Below, piece after piece: positions 11,140-21,580 of a stretch of 64,000 nt of DNA (positions are counted from its first letter, which is position 1; every line of letters begins with the position of its first letter). The translations under genes and the position numbers were made by a program. This DNA comes from Pomphorhynchus laevis (Eukaryota; Acanthocephala; Palaeacanthocephala; Echinorhynchida; Pomphorhynchidae). Location of the stretch: the NCBI GenBank assembly GCA_012934845.2, contig WNNJ02003518.1, positions 1 through 64,000 of the forward strand, read 5' to 3'. The notes beneath the pieces are model-generated. The model was not told where the DNA came from. It saw only the letters and a list, made by a program, of their open reading frames with translations, and did no database searches.

Positions 11140-12200
11140 TACCCCCTATGGATATTTATAATTTAAATCAAGTTAAAATAAAAAATTGAAATTTAAAATA
11201 AACGTCATTTTTATGAATTGACTAATAAATACAGACGTTGTATCAGAATAAGAATTAGAGGTCATCAGGAGGAACTGCTATGCTATCAGGTTTCGGCCCC
11301 TAACTCCTCTACCCACCATAGCAGCGGGGCCAAATACATGCTAATGATGTATTTCCTCTGAAATAACTATCTAGTATCTTATTCTAATACAAAGTATATT
11401 ATTTATTATCCATCCATAAAAATTTGCCACTTAAGAGTTTAAATTTATTCTTTATATTATTGTTTTGATTTATATATTTTACTATTTTCTGCTTGATGTT
11501 ATTTTTATAGTAACCTAGTTTAAAATATGTATCTATTAAATTATTTAAATGATTTTGAAAAAGCCAATATCGTTACATATTGTTGCAATTCTTAAAATTT
11601 CATTATTTAATGTATTATATTTTATATTATATGGAATGCATGAATGCTCATGCAAAAATGTTTCTTGTAAATTTAAATATGTCATCTTTACGATATAAAT
11701 TAATAGTAGTTTTAGTTAATTTAATGTTCATATCTAGATATACACCTTCTTTATCATTAATATTGGTTTGTTAAGAATAAGGCTTTCTGGATAAATGTGC
11801 TCACTAATTGAATAAAAATTATTAGAATTAAATACACATATATCATCAATGTATCGAAACATATATTTCATATATTTATATAATTTAGATTTAGTTTATA
11901 CACAGTTATGAACAAATTCATATTCGATAAAGCCTAAAAATAAGTCAGCTATAATTAGGCTACAATTATCTACTATTGGAACATCTTTTTTGTCTATATA
12001 TAGATGGTCTCCACTTTTAAATAATTTTGATTTCTAAAAAAATACTTATGGATTCTATTACTTCAATTTTATCTATATTTATATTTACTTGATGGTTTAA
12101 TTTTTGTTAGATAGGCGTTATAATTATTATAACATATATATGTATATCTTTTTCCGAAAGATATACATATGTAGGTATCCTTTCATTAATTGCTTTGCTT
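11140..12200 (-). mobile_element. Naiad-like PLE, 3' part, decayed
   Basis: This minus-strand copy corresponds to 24470-25510 of the main element. It holds the 3' tail module (11140-11400), the end of the RT frame (stop region at ~11405) and decayed palm sequence up to ~12190. The tail hairpin reads aaatacat/atgtattt as in the main copy. Several frameshifts are visible. It abuts a canonical PLE fragment on its 3' side. Confidence 0.8.
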
Positions 12201-12251
12201 TTAATGTCCGATTGTTTTATATTTTTGAAGCATTTTATTGCTTTTAAATTG

Positions 12252-12358
12252 GTTGATACTGATCTATTATTGATAAATAATTATTGGAGCTGGATCAAAG
12301 AAAAGAAGAAACTATTTTTGATATTTCGCTAATTTCTGTTAGCATCTTCAGAAAATTA
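12252..12358. repeat. Dispersed ~106-bp repeat, copy 2
   Basis: Second copy of the repeat at 1439-1544. Its last bases run directly into the perfect palindrome at 12355-12394. Confidence 0.7.
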
Positions 12359-12394
12359 CCTGAAGAAAATTTCAGGTAATTTTCTTCAGGTAAT
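12355..12394. repeat. Perfect 17-bp inverted repeat with 6-base loop
   Basis: ATTACCTGAAGAAAATT pairs with AATTTTCTTCAGGTAAT around a tcaggt loop, and the loop itself repeats part of the stem. The palindrome sits exactly between the dispersed repeat and an F7 fragment, so it looks like a fold-back templated junction. Confidence 0.85.
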
Positions 12395-12740
12395 TACATC
12401 AAACATTTCCCTTCACGCCTTGGGAAAATGGTGACTCTATCAGGACGTTGGCCGTCCTATCTGCATACATTGGATGGCTCTAGAATGTTTGGAGCGTTGA
12501 CGGTGTTGAGGACTCTGCATATCACTACATTTATTTCCGCATGTATGGGGAATCTGCCTCTCGAAATTCTGTATGCTAATCCGTGTCGTCCTGACTCGTC
12601 AACAGACGCTCCACAATGACATATGTGTGGAGTGCATGTAGGAAGGCCTAGTCTTAGGGAAATAATCAATCTCACAGCCTCGTAATTGAGCAAAGTTCCC
12701 AGGGCACCAATCGGAGCTGTGTTTAGCCAAGCACTAGACT
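12395..12740 (-). pseudogene. F7 retroelement C-terminal domain, second copy, broken
   Basis: On the minus strand: RLIISLRLGLPTCTPHICHCG, then DESGRHGLAYRISRGRF, HAEINVVICRVL, ILEPSNVCR, an in-frame TAG, and DGQRPDRVTIFPRREG. It is homologous to the 0.4-1.3 kb copy but diverged. The Cys-His block is clearer here (C-PH-C-CG-HGL). The RPDG core has become RPDR and the WD strand is lost at the palindrome junction. Confidence 0.75.
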
Positions 12741-13164
12741 CACAGATTTAAGAATTATATATCAACAAACATTTATGAAACAGTCAAAATTGATTAATCA
12801 TTGAATACAACGAAATAAAAAGAACTTTTAAAAGAATTATTGATAAACCACTGCAGTTAATAGATTAAAAGTATAAAATTAATCATAATTTAATTTTAAA
12901 TTAGGATTTATTTGAATTTTGATCTAATTCAGATTTTTATTAAACATAAAATTAGTGTTTCTTAAACATAAAATAGGATTCTTGAAGTAAATTCTAGTAA
13001 AATTATCACTCTATACCAAGCGAAGATTTTGGAAAAATCAATATTCAGATTCAAAGTCACAAATTTAACAGAACCATCATTGCATTGTAATTGTGTTGTT
13101 TAATTATCTTCTCTAAGCACTGACCAGTTTGCCCCTATATATACTTTGTCTCAATCAAAACATT
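12741..13164. other. AT-rich spacer
   Basis: No gene or repeat that I can assign. Confidence 0.55.
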
Positions 13165-13525
13165 TAATAATAATACACATTTATTTATGGTGGCAAATGC
13201 GTACAAGCTGTACGCTTACAAGTCCACTAGCAAAAATGAAAAAGTCAAGCAGTTAAATTGTTCAGATGGGATCGGATTTGTCGTTTGAAGCACGGTAGGG
13301 AAGTTGTTTGGCGTATATGAATGGGCAGATGATTCCACGATAGAGGAGCAGCCACCAGGAAGGAGCGGAGTCCAAACGAGGTAGAGTAGTTTGTGACATG
13401 TAAAAGAAGGGAATTACGGGAACGCAAGGAACAGTAAACAGGACGAGAATTGTCAAAAGGAAGATTGAGAAATGAAGGGGTATGAAAAGTTACAAGGCGG
13501 AAAGCAACGGGAAGAAGACGATGAA
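13165..13525 (-). mobile_element. LINE F1 3' fragment, 5'-truncated
   Basis: The last ~80 codons of the F1 ORF2 (NSLLLHVTNYSTSFGLRSF to RSHLNNLTA, 13427-13245) and the 3' UTR with hairpin 13199-13215 (GCGTAC/GTACGC) and an AT-rich tail. The coding frame shifts near 13455 compared with the intact copy. Truncation at the 5' side is typical of target-primed reverse transcription. Confidence 0.85.
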
Positions 13526-14104
13526 TACTATGAAATTAAATTTTTCAACAAGTTATACAGTTTGCTCTATACTTTTATTATTCAATACAAAATTTTATGT
13601 ATTTCTGCATTTATTATGGCTATGTATAAAACGATTAAAGCTAACATTTATTTCATTATTTATAAAAGGTAAAACTAAATTATATATCATGGTTATAATA
13701 GATAACCTATTTGATAATGGTTTAGTCCATAATGCTTTGTAAATAGCCAATGACGAAAATGACTCCTTCCCAAGATATTTATTATAGTTTATTAAATTAT
13801 TGAATCAAATAAACTTCTATTATTCGAGAAAACATTGCCAGTCCAATATTTAAATAGCTGCTAAATAGCTACCTTTTTCTATATTTCAATAGCTTTCGTT
13901 AGCTGCTTTTTTCTCGATTAATAATAGTTTCTTTGATTCAAAACTATAACTAATTATTACAGTAGAAAGAAACATGGATATTTCAATAAAATATTATAGT
14001 ATTTCTTCGCAGTTCGTAAGAAAATTTTATTAGCAGATGTGGTTTGCTCGACGAAAATGAGGTTGTTGTTGATCAAATACATTTTATAGCTATATTATGA
14101 GACA
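13526..14104. other. AT-rich spacer
   Basis: Nothing recognised; short open frames here look like chance. Confidence 0.55.
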
Positions 14105-14540
14105 GACAAATGCGTGCCAGGGCACGCTTACATAACCACAACAACAAAAAATCTAAATCCTGTGTCGAAGAAGTGGGTACGGAGGCGGCATTTGAATGCA
14201 ATAAAAGAGGGGGCGCGGTGAACGTCGAGTGGGAGCTGATTCCAGAAGAGTGGCGCGGCGAAAAGGAAGTATCAAAGACCGTAGTTGTTAGAGTAATTGG
14301 GAACGTAGAGTAGGGGGAAAAACGGGAACGAAGTGATAGAGAGAGGTGGGACGAGTGTCGTCTAAGAAAGGGAGGTTGATGAACGATGGGGAGCCGACAG
14401 CGGAGACGAAAAGTTACCAGAATAAGGCGGAGTTGTATGCAGATGTGGATGGTAGGTCAAGTGAGTTGAGCAAGATATGTGGATGTGTGGTCAAAGCGAC
14501 GGAGACGAAAGAGCACTCGAACGGCGGAGTTGATTATGCG
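14105..14540 (-). mobile_element. LINE F2 3' fragment in inverted orientation
   Basis: This matches the minus-strand F2 at 39180-39620: 3' hairpin 14112-14127 (GCGTGC/GCACGC), UTR and the last ~120 codons. It meets a plus-strand F2 copy head to head at ~14540-14545. Both pieces carry the same 3' end, so a single twin-primed insertion does not explain the pair. Confidence 0.85.
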
Positions 14541-14544
14541 TTGT

Positions 14545-16385
14545 ATGTAATTGTATACCGTACCGGGTCATCAGCTCCTACATCCTTATTTTTTACCGAA
14601 CTCGCTGACCTCCTTTCTCATTGTTCTTTGTCCTTAATCCCTTCACTCATTCTAGGTGACTTCAACATCCGCCTAGACCGCCCCTCTTCCACGGATTCCA
14701 TCCGGTTCATCAACATTCTATCCCACTATAATTACAAACTAATCTTCCACTGCCCCCACACATACTCTAGGTGAAGCACTCGACATCATCGCTGTCCCCG
14801 ATCATTTTGCTGCCTACATCTCACTGTCCATCTCTGATCCTGATCTATCCGATCACTTTCTTGTCACACTCGATCTTACTCACAACCACACCGCTCCTCA
14901 CACACCTACAATCCTACGTAGCCTTTGGAGAAATCTTGACCTCTCCCTTCTCCGCTCTGCCTTACTCAAATCGTCTCTATCATATCCCACAATAACATAT
15001 TCATCTCCTCACGACCTCGCCTTTCTTTTCGACTCTAAACTCACATCCACTCTCGATATTTTCTTGCCCTTCAAGTCTCACCCGCACCGTCGCTTGCACC
15101 GCGCCTTATGGTTTGATATCCAATGCCTATTCTCAAAGCGTCGACTCCGTCATGCTTTTCAAGTCTATCACCGCTTTCTCAGACGTGATTTCCGCTCGAT
15201 CACTCCGACTTTCCGTGATTCCTATCTTGCTCTTCGCCGGTCTCATCTCAACATACTACGTACCAAATGCAACTCCTTCTGGCAGAAAAAATCACCACTT
15301 CATTCAACTGTAAGACTCTATGGCATACTTTTAACTCAATCCTTGCTCGTTCCTCTTCGCCGTGCAACCTCAATGCCCATGATTATTCGTCATTTCTCCA
15401 GACTAAAGTATCCACTTACTTTAGTGGATACTAAAGTATCCTCTCCGTTTATCAAACCTTACTCCTTTAACGTCATGCCATACGTTGATGACATCCTCAT
15501 CTATGCTCATGCACCCGCACATCGCATACACGATATCGGCATTTCTGCCTCCAACTGTCTTTCTTCTATCTACAAGACGTCTCTCCAATCTCCATCTTGT
15601 TCTAAACCCCGAAAAGTCCAAATAATGTGGATCCTTCCCCGTAAACCAAACATATCTCATCCCACTGTATCTTTTGCCTCATCGATCATCTCTATATTCC
15701 ACAATCTCACTTTCTTAGGCTTCCATTTCGATGATCACCTTTCCCTTAAACCTTTCGTCCGTGACAAGGTCCGCTCGTCTAACTTAATTCTCCGTGACAT
15801 CCGCCGTATCCGCCCCCTTATCGACTTCCGTTCTTGTATGTCTCTTCTTTCATCGCTTCTTTTCCCTAAAATCGATTACTGCCTTAACCTTTTCGCCAAT
15901 TCTCCAAAATCCATCATCCTACCCCTACAACGAATAATCAACACCGCCGTTCGAGTGCTCTTTCATCTCCGTCGCTTCGACCACACATTCACATATTTTG
16001 GCTAACTCTCCTGGCCCACCATCAACATCCGCATCAAACTCCGCCTTCTTCTCGTAACTTTTCGTCTCATCTGTCGGCTCCCGATCGTTCATCAACCTTC
16101 CTTTCTTAGACGACACTTGCCCCAACTCGCTATCCCTGCGTTCCCGTAATTCCCTCTTACTCCACGTTCCCAATTACTCCAACAACTACGGTCTCCGATC
16201 CTTCCTCGTCGCCGCCTCACTCGCCTGGAATCAACTCTCTCTCGACGTCCGCCGCGCCCCCTCCTTTATCACATTCAAACACCTCCTCCGTTCACACCTT
16301 CTCGACACATTATTTACATTTTTGTTTTGTTGTGGTCATGTAAGCGTGTGCTGGCACGCATTTGCTACGTTAAAATAAATCTTTT
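14545..16385 (+). mobile_element. LINE F2 with an internal deletion
   Basis: Starts inside the endonuclease (IVYRTGSSAPTSLFF, GDFNIRLDRPSS), with a frameshift near 14765. The linker (WFDIQCLFSKRRLRHAF, ~15110) is followed near 15403-15441 by a jump directly to the RT motif C region (VDDILIYAHAP, ~15480-15510), so RT motifs A and B are absent. The rest of the RT and the C-terminal domain reach ~16320. The 3' UTR has hairpin 16344-16359 (GCGTG/CACGC). The deletion point carries a fold-back and an 11-bp direct repeat. Not functional. Confidence 0.85.
15403..15441. repeat. Fold-back and direct repeat at a deletion junction
   Basis: AGTATCCACT (15407-15416) and AGTGGATACT (15423-15432) form a 10-bp stem around tacttt; ctaaagtatcc occurs at 15403-15413 and again at 15431-15441. 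It lies exactly where about 1 kb of F2 is missing. Confidence 0.85.
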
Positions 16386-16613
16386 TTATTCATCAGGTTT
16401 ACTGTATAAAGCTTATCATTCATCATTTATCTTTCAGTAGTGAATTTGCTGATAATCTCAGTGTAAATTGTAATTGAACATTAGTAGATAAAAACTTAAT
16501 GCCTGCTCTTTAACATTTTCCAACAAGATATATATTTATTTTTGTCAGTATTGTTAATTTGTAACCTAAGATAAATAATCGTTAGAAATACTTCTACACA
16601 GCATTGAGGCAAC
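16386..16613. other. AT-rich spacer
   Basis: No gene recognised. Confidence 0.5.
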
Positions 16614-17604
16614 AAATCCGATCAGATAACTGAGTCTACGTATTTTATACTATTTATAAATCAAAAATAATGATAAATAATAAATAATTGTATTAGATTT
16701 TATACAATTTATATTTATATCAAGTTAAAATTGAAATTAAAAATAAAAGTCAATTTTTATGAATTATCATTCGATCGGTCAAAATCGGAGCGGGCTAATA
16801 ACATATCCTTTGACAATCAAGGCGACAGGCTTATCAACGAACATAGGGAAATAGGAGCGTTAAGCACAGAAGAGGCAATGGACATGTCTAATGAATGGGA
16901 ACTGCTTCGTGATGATTGTTTCGTTTTGGATACGATCACCATTCTGCAGGAGGATGCCATTGATAACGTAGAAATGGATGATATTTCGCAAACAAATACT
17001 TGCAACGATGGCTATACGGCTACAATCACTCAACAATCAGCTAACGCTAATTCAAAGTTCTCAGCATCTGATTCAAATGATTCACCGTCTAAATCTAGCA
17101 GATGGGAAATTAACGAATCCGATACGAACAATTTAGATCGACTCGATGGCTTAAACAACTTAACTACGAAGAATAAGAAAAAAGCTTTAAAGCAGACAGA
17201 TGATGGCATCGACGAGATATTTATTTCCAGTAACAATGATCAGAAACGAGTGAAGTAGGCCGGTTTGGAAGAACGAAAGAATCATGCACATAGAAAGGCC
17301 TTAAGTTTTATTGTTGGACAAACATAAACTGATTGGAAGCGCATGAGTGTTATTTACAATCCCGACGATGCCCTAAAATTATTAAAATGAGTTTGAATAA
17401 AACACTATTTGTAATCTTACTACACACTGTTTTGTATTTTTTGAATTGTTTATTATGTTAATGAATGACTGATACTAAAACATTATGTATCAGAATAAGG
17501 ATTAAATGTCATCAAAGGGAACTGCTATATTATCAGTTTTCAGTCCCCTATTCCTCAATCCACCATAGCAGAGGAGCCAAATACATACTAATGACACACG
17601 AGAA
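16614..17604 (-). mobile_element. Naiad-like PLE 3' tail, split by an insertion
   Basis: The distal tail (16614-16765; begins near tcagataactgagtctacgta) and the proximal tail with the structured module (17461-17604) belong to one minus-strand PLE tail. Between them lies a ~695-bp foreign segment flanked by the direct repeat ATGAAT (16759-16764 and 17461-17466). The module is more diverged than others in the window (e.g. GGCTCC for GGCCCC), so this copy is older. Confidence 0.75.
16766..17460 (+). pseudogene. Insert with unknown ORF and poly(A) signal; possible gene retrocopy
   Basis: The frame is open to the TAG at 17256-17258. The apparent start ATG at 16731 lies in PLE tail sequence, so the true N-terminus is missing or begins at an internal Met (MDMSNEWELLRDD, ~16875). 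The protein is acidic and Ser/Asn-rich with a basic KNKKKALKQ patch near its end. After the TAG the same frame continues AGLEERKNHAHRKALSF, which looks coding, so the stop may be a mutation. An AATAAA lies at 17396-17401. No intron, a 5'-truncated frame, poly(A) signal and a short target duplication suggest a cDNA copy of a host transcript; there is no poly(A) tract. I do not recognise the protein. Confidence 0.4.
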
Positions 17605-17904
17605 CAATTGGTTTACAATTGGCTTTTATTTATACTAGAACGCTGTGTACGAAGCAAAAATTTACTCAGCAGAGTGGTTCGGATTCAATAATTTTATTAA
17701 AAAATATAAAAAATGACGGCTTTGCATTTTTTGGGTTTAAAAATCTTTTGGACGATTCTTTTTTTAAATTATTGTTATAAGAACTTGTTGAAACGTCAAT
17801 GCTGCTTCATAGTAGAGTCTATGCAAAATGTTTTGAAATTTTATACTTTTATATATTGTATCACTTTTGGACTCCTTTCCTCAAACTGATCTTATTATCT
17901 GCAT
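17605..17904. other. Unassigned spacer
   Basis: No gene or repeat recognised. Confidence 0.5.
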
Positions 17905-18664
17905 TATCAAATCAGCTAACTGAGGCTACGTATTTAATATAATTATAAAATATACAAAACATAATAATGCTAAATCAAAATTTAATAATTAAATAATAAA
18001 ATAAATAATTGTTTTTAGATTTTTTAATCAAGTTAAAATAAAAAATTGAAATTTAAAATAAACGTCATTTTTATGAATTGACTAATAAATAACAGACGTT
18101 GTATCAGAATAAGAATTAGAGGTCATAAGGAGGAACTGATATGCTATCAGGTTTCGGTCCCTAACTCCTCTACCCAACATAGCAGCGGGGCCAAATACGT
18201 GTTAAGGACGTATTTCTACTGATTAAATTTGATTATATAGTATCTTATTCTAATACAAAGTATATTATTTATTATCCATTATTATCCAACATCAAGCAGA
18301 AAATAGTAAAATATATTAATCAACACAATAATATAAAGAATAAATTTAAACTTTTAAATGGCAAATTTTTATGGATGGATAATAAATAATATACTTTGTA
18401 TTATAATAAGATACTAGATAGTTATTTCAGAGGAAATACATCATTAGCATGTATTTGGCCCCGCTGCTATGTTGGGTAGATGAGTTAGGGGCCGAAACCT
18501 GATAGCATAGCAGTTCCTCCTGATGACCTCTAATTCTTATTCTGATACAACGTCTGTTATTTATTAGTCAATTCATAAAAATGACGTTTATTTTAAATTT
18601 CAATTTTTTATTTTAACTTGATTTAAATTATAGAAAATCTAAAAACAATTATTAATTTTATTAA
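17905..18664. repeat. Large inverted repeat of two Naiad-like PLE tails
   Basis: A minus-strand PLE tail (17905-18287) faces a plus-strand tail (18288-18664), giving arms of about 265 bp (18010-18275 and 18375-18640) around ~100 bp. The plus arm keeps the last ~30 codons of the PLE frame (RT C-terminus, ends at ~18390) and hairpin 18434-18456. In the minus arm the same hairpin has changed on both sides of the stem (AAATACGT/ACGTATTT, 18193-18215). Confidence 0.85.
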
Positions 18665-19612
18665 TAATTATAACGCCTATCTAACAAAAATTAAACCATC
18701 AAATAAATATAAATATATGGATAAAATTGAATTAATAGAATCCTTAAATATTTTGATAAATCAAAATTATTTAAAAGTAGGGACATCTATATTTAGACAA
18801 GTAAAAGGTGTTCCAATGGGTGGTAATAGTAGCCCAATTATAGCTGACTTGTTTTTAAGCTTTATAGAATATGAATTTGTTCATAACTGTGTAAAAACTA
18901 AATCTAAACAATATAAATATATGAAATATATGTTTCGATACATTGATGATATATGTGTATTTAATTCTAATAATTTTTATTCAATTAGTGAGCACATTTA
19001 TCCAGAAAGCCTTATTCTTAACAAAACCAATATTAATGATAAAGAAGGTGTATATCTAGATATGAACATTAAATTAACATTAACTAAAACTACTATTAAT
19101 TTATATCGTAAAGATGACATATTTAAATTTACAAGAAACATATTTTTGCATGAGCATTCATGCATACCATATAATATAAAATATAATACATTAAATAATG
19201 AAATTTTAAGAATTGCAACAATATGTAATGATATTGGCTTTCTTAAAAATCATTTAAATAATTTAATAGATACATATTTTAAACTAGGTTACTATAAAAA
19301 TAACATCAAGCAGAAAATAGTAAAATATATAAATCAACACAATAATATAAAGAATAAATTTAAACTCTTAAGTGGCAAATTTTTATGGATGGATAATAAA
19401 TAATATACTTTGCATTAGAATAAGATACTAGATAGTTATTTCAGAGGAAATACATCATTAGCATGTATTTGGCCCCGCTGCTATGTTGGGTAGAGGAGTT
19501 AGGGGCCGAAATCTGATAGCATAGCAGTTCCTCCTGATGACCTCTAATTCTTATTCTGATACAACGCCTGTTATTTATTAGTCAATTCATAAAAATGACG
19601 TTTACTTTAAAT

Positions 19613-19643
<31 letters not shown>

Positions 19644-19788
19644 ACTTGATTAAAATTATAGAAAATCTAAAAACAATTATTAATTTTATTATTTAATTAT
19701 TAAATTTTGATTTAGCAGTATTATGTTTTGTTTATTTTATAATTATATAACAATACGTAGACTCAGTTAGCTGATTTAATTATTAAAT
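18665..19788 (+). mobile_element. Naiad-like PLE, 5'-truncated young copy
   Basis: Begins abruptly at sequence matching 24515 of the main copy and continues through the RT palm, stop codon and 3' tail to the end motif acgtagactcagttagctgattt. It is joined head to tail behind the tail ending at 18664. By eye it is almost identical to 24515-25617, so both stem from recent activity or a recent duplication. Confidence 0.85.
18717..19403 (+). CDS. PLE reverse transcriptase, C-terminal part (partial)
   Basis: An uninterrupted 228-codon frame. It includes GVPMGGNSSPIIADLF (motif B), FRYIDDICVFN (motif C with the catalytic Asp pair) and a YLDMNIKL block. The N-terminal GIY-YIG and the RT fingers are absent because the element is 5'-truncated, so it cannot act alone; the Met at 18717 is internal to the full protein. 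It differs from 24573-25259 at about one residue (Lys for Gln in FLKNHLNN). Confidence 0.85.
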   Translation: MDKIELIESLNILINQNYLKVGTSIFRQVKGVPMGGNSSPIIADLFLSFIEYEFVHNCVKTKSKQYKYMKYMFRYIDDICVFNSNNFYSISEHIYPESLILNKTNINDKEGVYLDMNIKLTLTKTTINLYRKDDIFKFTRNIFLHEHSCIPYNIKYNTLNNEILRIATICNDIGFLKNHLNNLIDTYFKLGYYKNNIKQKIVKYINQHNNIKNKFKLLSGKFLWMDNK

Positions 19789-19870
19789 TTTGATTTAGCA
19801 TTATAAAGTTTTGTTTATTTTATAATTATATTAAATACGTAGACTTAGTTAGCTGATTTGATTATTATTG
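19789..19870 (+). repeat. Extra PLE tail unit
   Basis: Directly after the tail end at ~19788 the last ~85 bp of the tail are repeated (attaaattttgatttagca ... cttagttagctgattt) with a few changes, giving a head-to-tail duplication of the distal tail. Confidence 0.75.
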
Positions 19871-19875
19871 CTGGA

Positions 19876-21570
19876 ATGTCAGCGAGCGTAGCTCAATAGA
19901 CATCTTGACGATTTAAAATATAAAAAGGAAACTAACAACAAAGCAATTAAAAATTAGTCAGTTTCTTCAAAGTAGATACAAATCCACGTATGTTTGTTTG
20001 CTTCACCACTTCCGCCGGTAAACTGTTCCAAGCTGGAATGACACGCACGGCAAAATTAATGTTTCTTTTTTACACCAGTGTTTACGTTGTAACATAAGTG
20101 GATATCCACGTAATATTGAGTCATTTCGCGTACGAAATAGACTTCTAACGGGATTCTCAGGATTGATCATCGCCCGCCACGCTACAATCAGGTCATTTAG
20201 TGCTCGAAGTAAAGATAATGAGGGCATATTAAGGCGACTTAACAGTTCCTTATAAGTAAGGTTATAAAGGCCCACTACCTGTTTAGAAGAACGTCGCAAT
20301 ACCTGTTCGATACGAAACTCTTCCGATTTGTTAACTGGGTATGATGCTGGAGAACAATAGTTAAGAACACTTGAACAGAGAGTAGTGAATAAAAGTTTAA
20401 ATGACTCAATTTATAATTTACTAAAACATCTGGAAATCATACCGGAAATTCGAGTTGCTCTAGCACATATTTGTTCCGTATTTTTCCTAGTGACTAGATC
20501 ATCCGAAACGATGACGCCCAAGTCTCTATATTGACGAACCATAGGAATTGGTTGTAAGTTAATTGAGTAGCTGGTTGTCGAAAATTTATTCCCTATGTGC
20601 ATGTATGCACATTTTGTCACATTAATACTTAAACAGTTCTCAGCTGTCCAATACGTCAATGTATCGAGATCAGACTGAAACATTTGTCGGTCAAGATCAT
20701 TAACAACACAGCGATAGATCTTAAGATCATCGGCGTACAACAACGTTTTTGACAGCGGTAATTATGGGAGTTCGTTAATATATATTAAATAAAATTGGTC
20801 CTAAAATCGATCCTTGTGGTACACCATCACATATAGAAGTCCAATCCAACAAAGTCCCACTTACTCTGACTGCTGCAGTTCTATCTAATAAATACGCATG
20901 AATCCAATTAACAATTATAGAATCAAAGCGAAGTCCTATAAGTTTGCCAATAAGTATATTATGATTGATTTTATCGAAAGCACTCGAGAAGTCCACGAAT
21001 ACCACGTCTGTGTCGACACCGGCATCAAAAGCACTAGACCAATCATATCTAGCAATTAGAAGATTTGAACATGTTGATCTACTCGAACGGAATCAATGTT
21101 GGGCAGGATGTAAAAGGTTATTTATCGAAATATGGCGATTGATGTGTAACAAAATCAAACGCTCTAGTACCTTACAGCAAATACATGTCAGACTAACTGG
21201 TCTAAAATTGCTGGCGCATGACCTATCACCTTTTTTATATACGGGGCAAACTATCGATTTTAGCCAGTCGAGGGGAATCTTTGATTTGCATAAGGAAAAT
21301 ATGAATATTCGACGTAGTAGACCGTAAATGCGGGAAGCTAATTCTCTAAGCAGGATGGATGGCAATCCGTCAGTACCAGCAGAATGACATTGTTTTAATC
21401 GTCAAAGTTGCTCATATACATGAGCGATAGAAATTTGTGACGTCAAGTTAGATGATTTATTATTCTGATGAAGGGTGCCGTGTACAGTAACTGATTCATC
21501 TATTCTAGGAAAGAATGTCTCTAATAATGTATTAGAGACCATATAATCGTCGACAACTACATATAATCGT
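19876..21570 (-). mobile_element. CR1-like LINE F4, 5'-truncated, broken
   Basis: The minus strand carries RT blocks YKKGDRSCASNFRPVSL (~21230-21180), DVVFVDFSSAFDKINH (motif A, ~21005-20960), DGVPQGSILGPILF (motif B, ~20830), LYADDLKIYR (motif C, ~20740) and SIVRRNLC-type C-terminal sequence to ~20003. Frames shift near 21090-21005, 20775-20743 and 20411-20299. The endonuclease is missing. The 3' end has a nested hairpin (ATGTC...GACAT outside GAGC-TAC-GCTC, ~19880-19905) and a short AATAAT tail entering the PLE tail repeat. No intact ORF. Confidence 0.8.
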
Positions 21571-21580
21571 CGACATCCAT
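21520..21580. repeat. Fold-back and 15-bp direct repeat at an element junction
   Basis: GTCTCTAATA-atg-TATTAGAGAC is a perfect 10-bp hairpin; just after it catataatcgtcgac occurs twice, separated by five bases. It lies between LINE F4 and an inverted PLE fragment. Confidence 0.8.

Noticed and set aside
16731-16765. ATG at 16731 as the true start of the unknown ORF
   Set aside because: This ATG is inside PLE tail sequence that occurs elsewhere without the ORF, so it is fused by chance.
18488-18500. ggccgaaacctgatag in the PLE tail as a hammerhead GAAA/CTGA core
   Set aside because: The CTGANGA segment is not placed before a stem II that ends in GAAA, on either strand.
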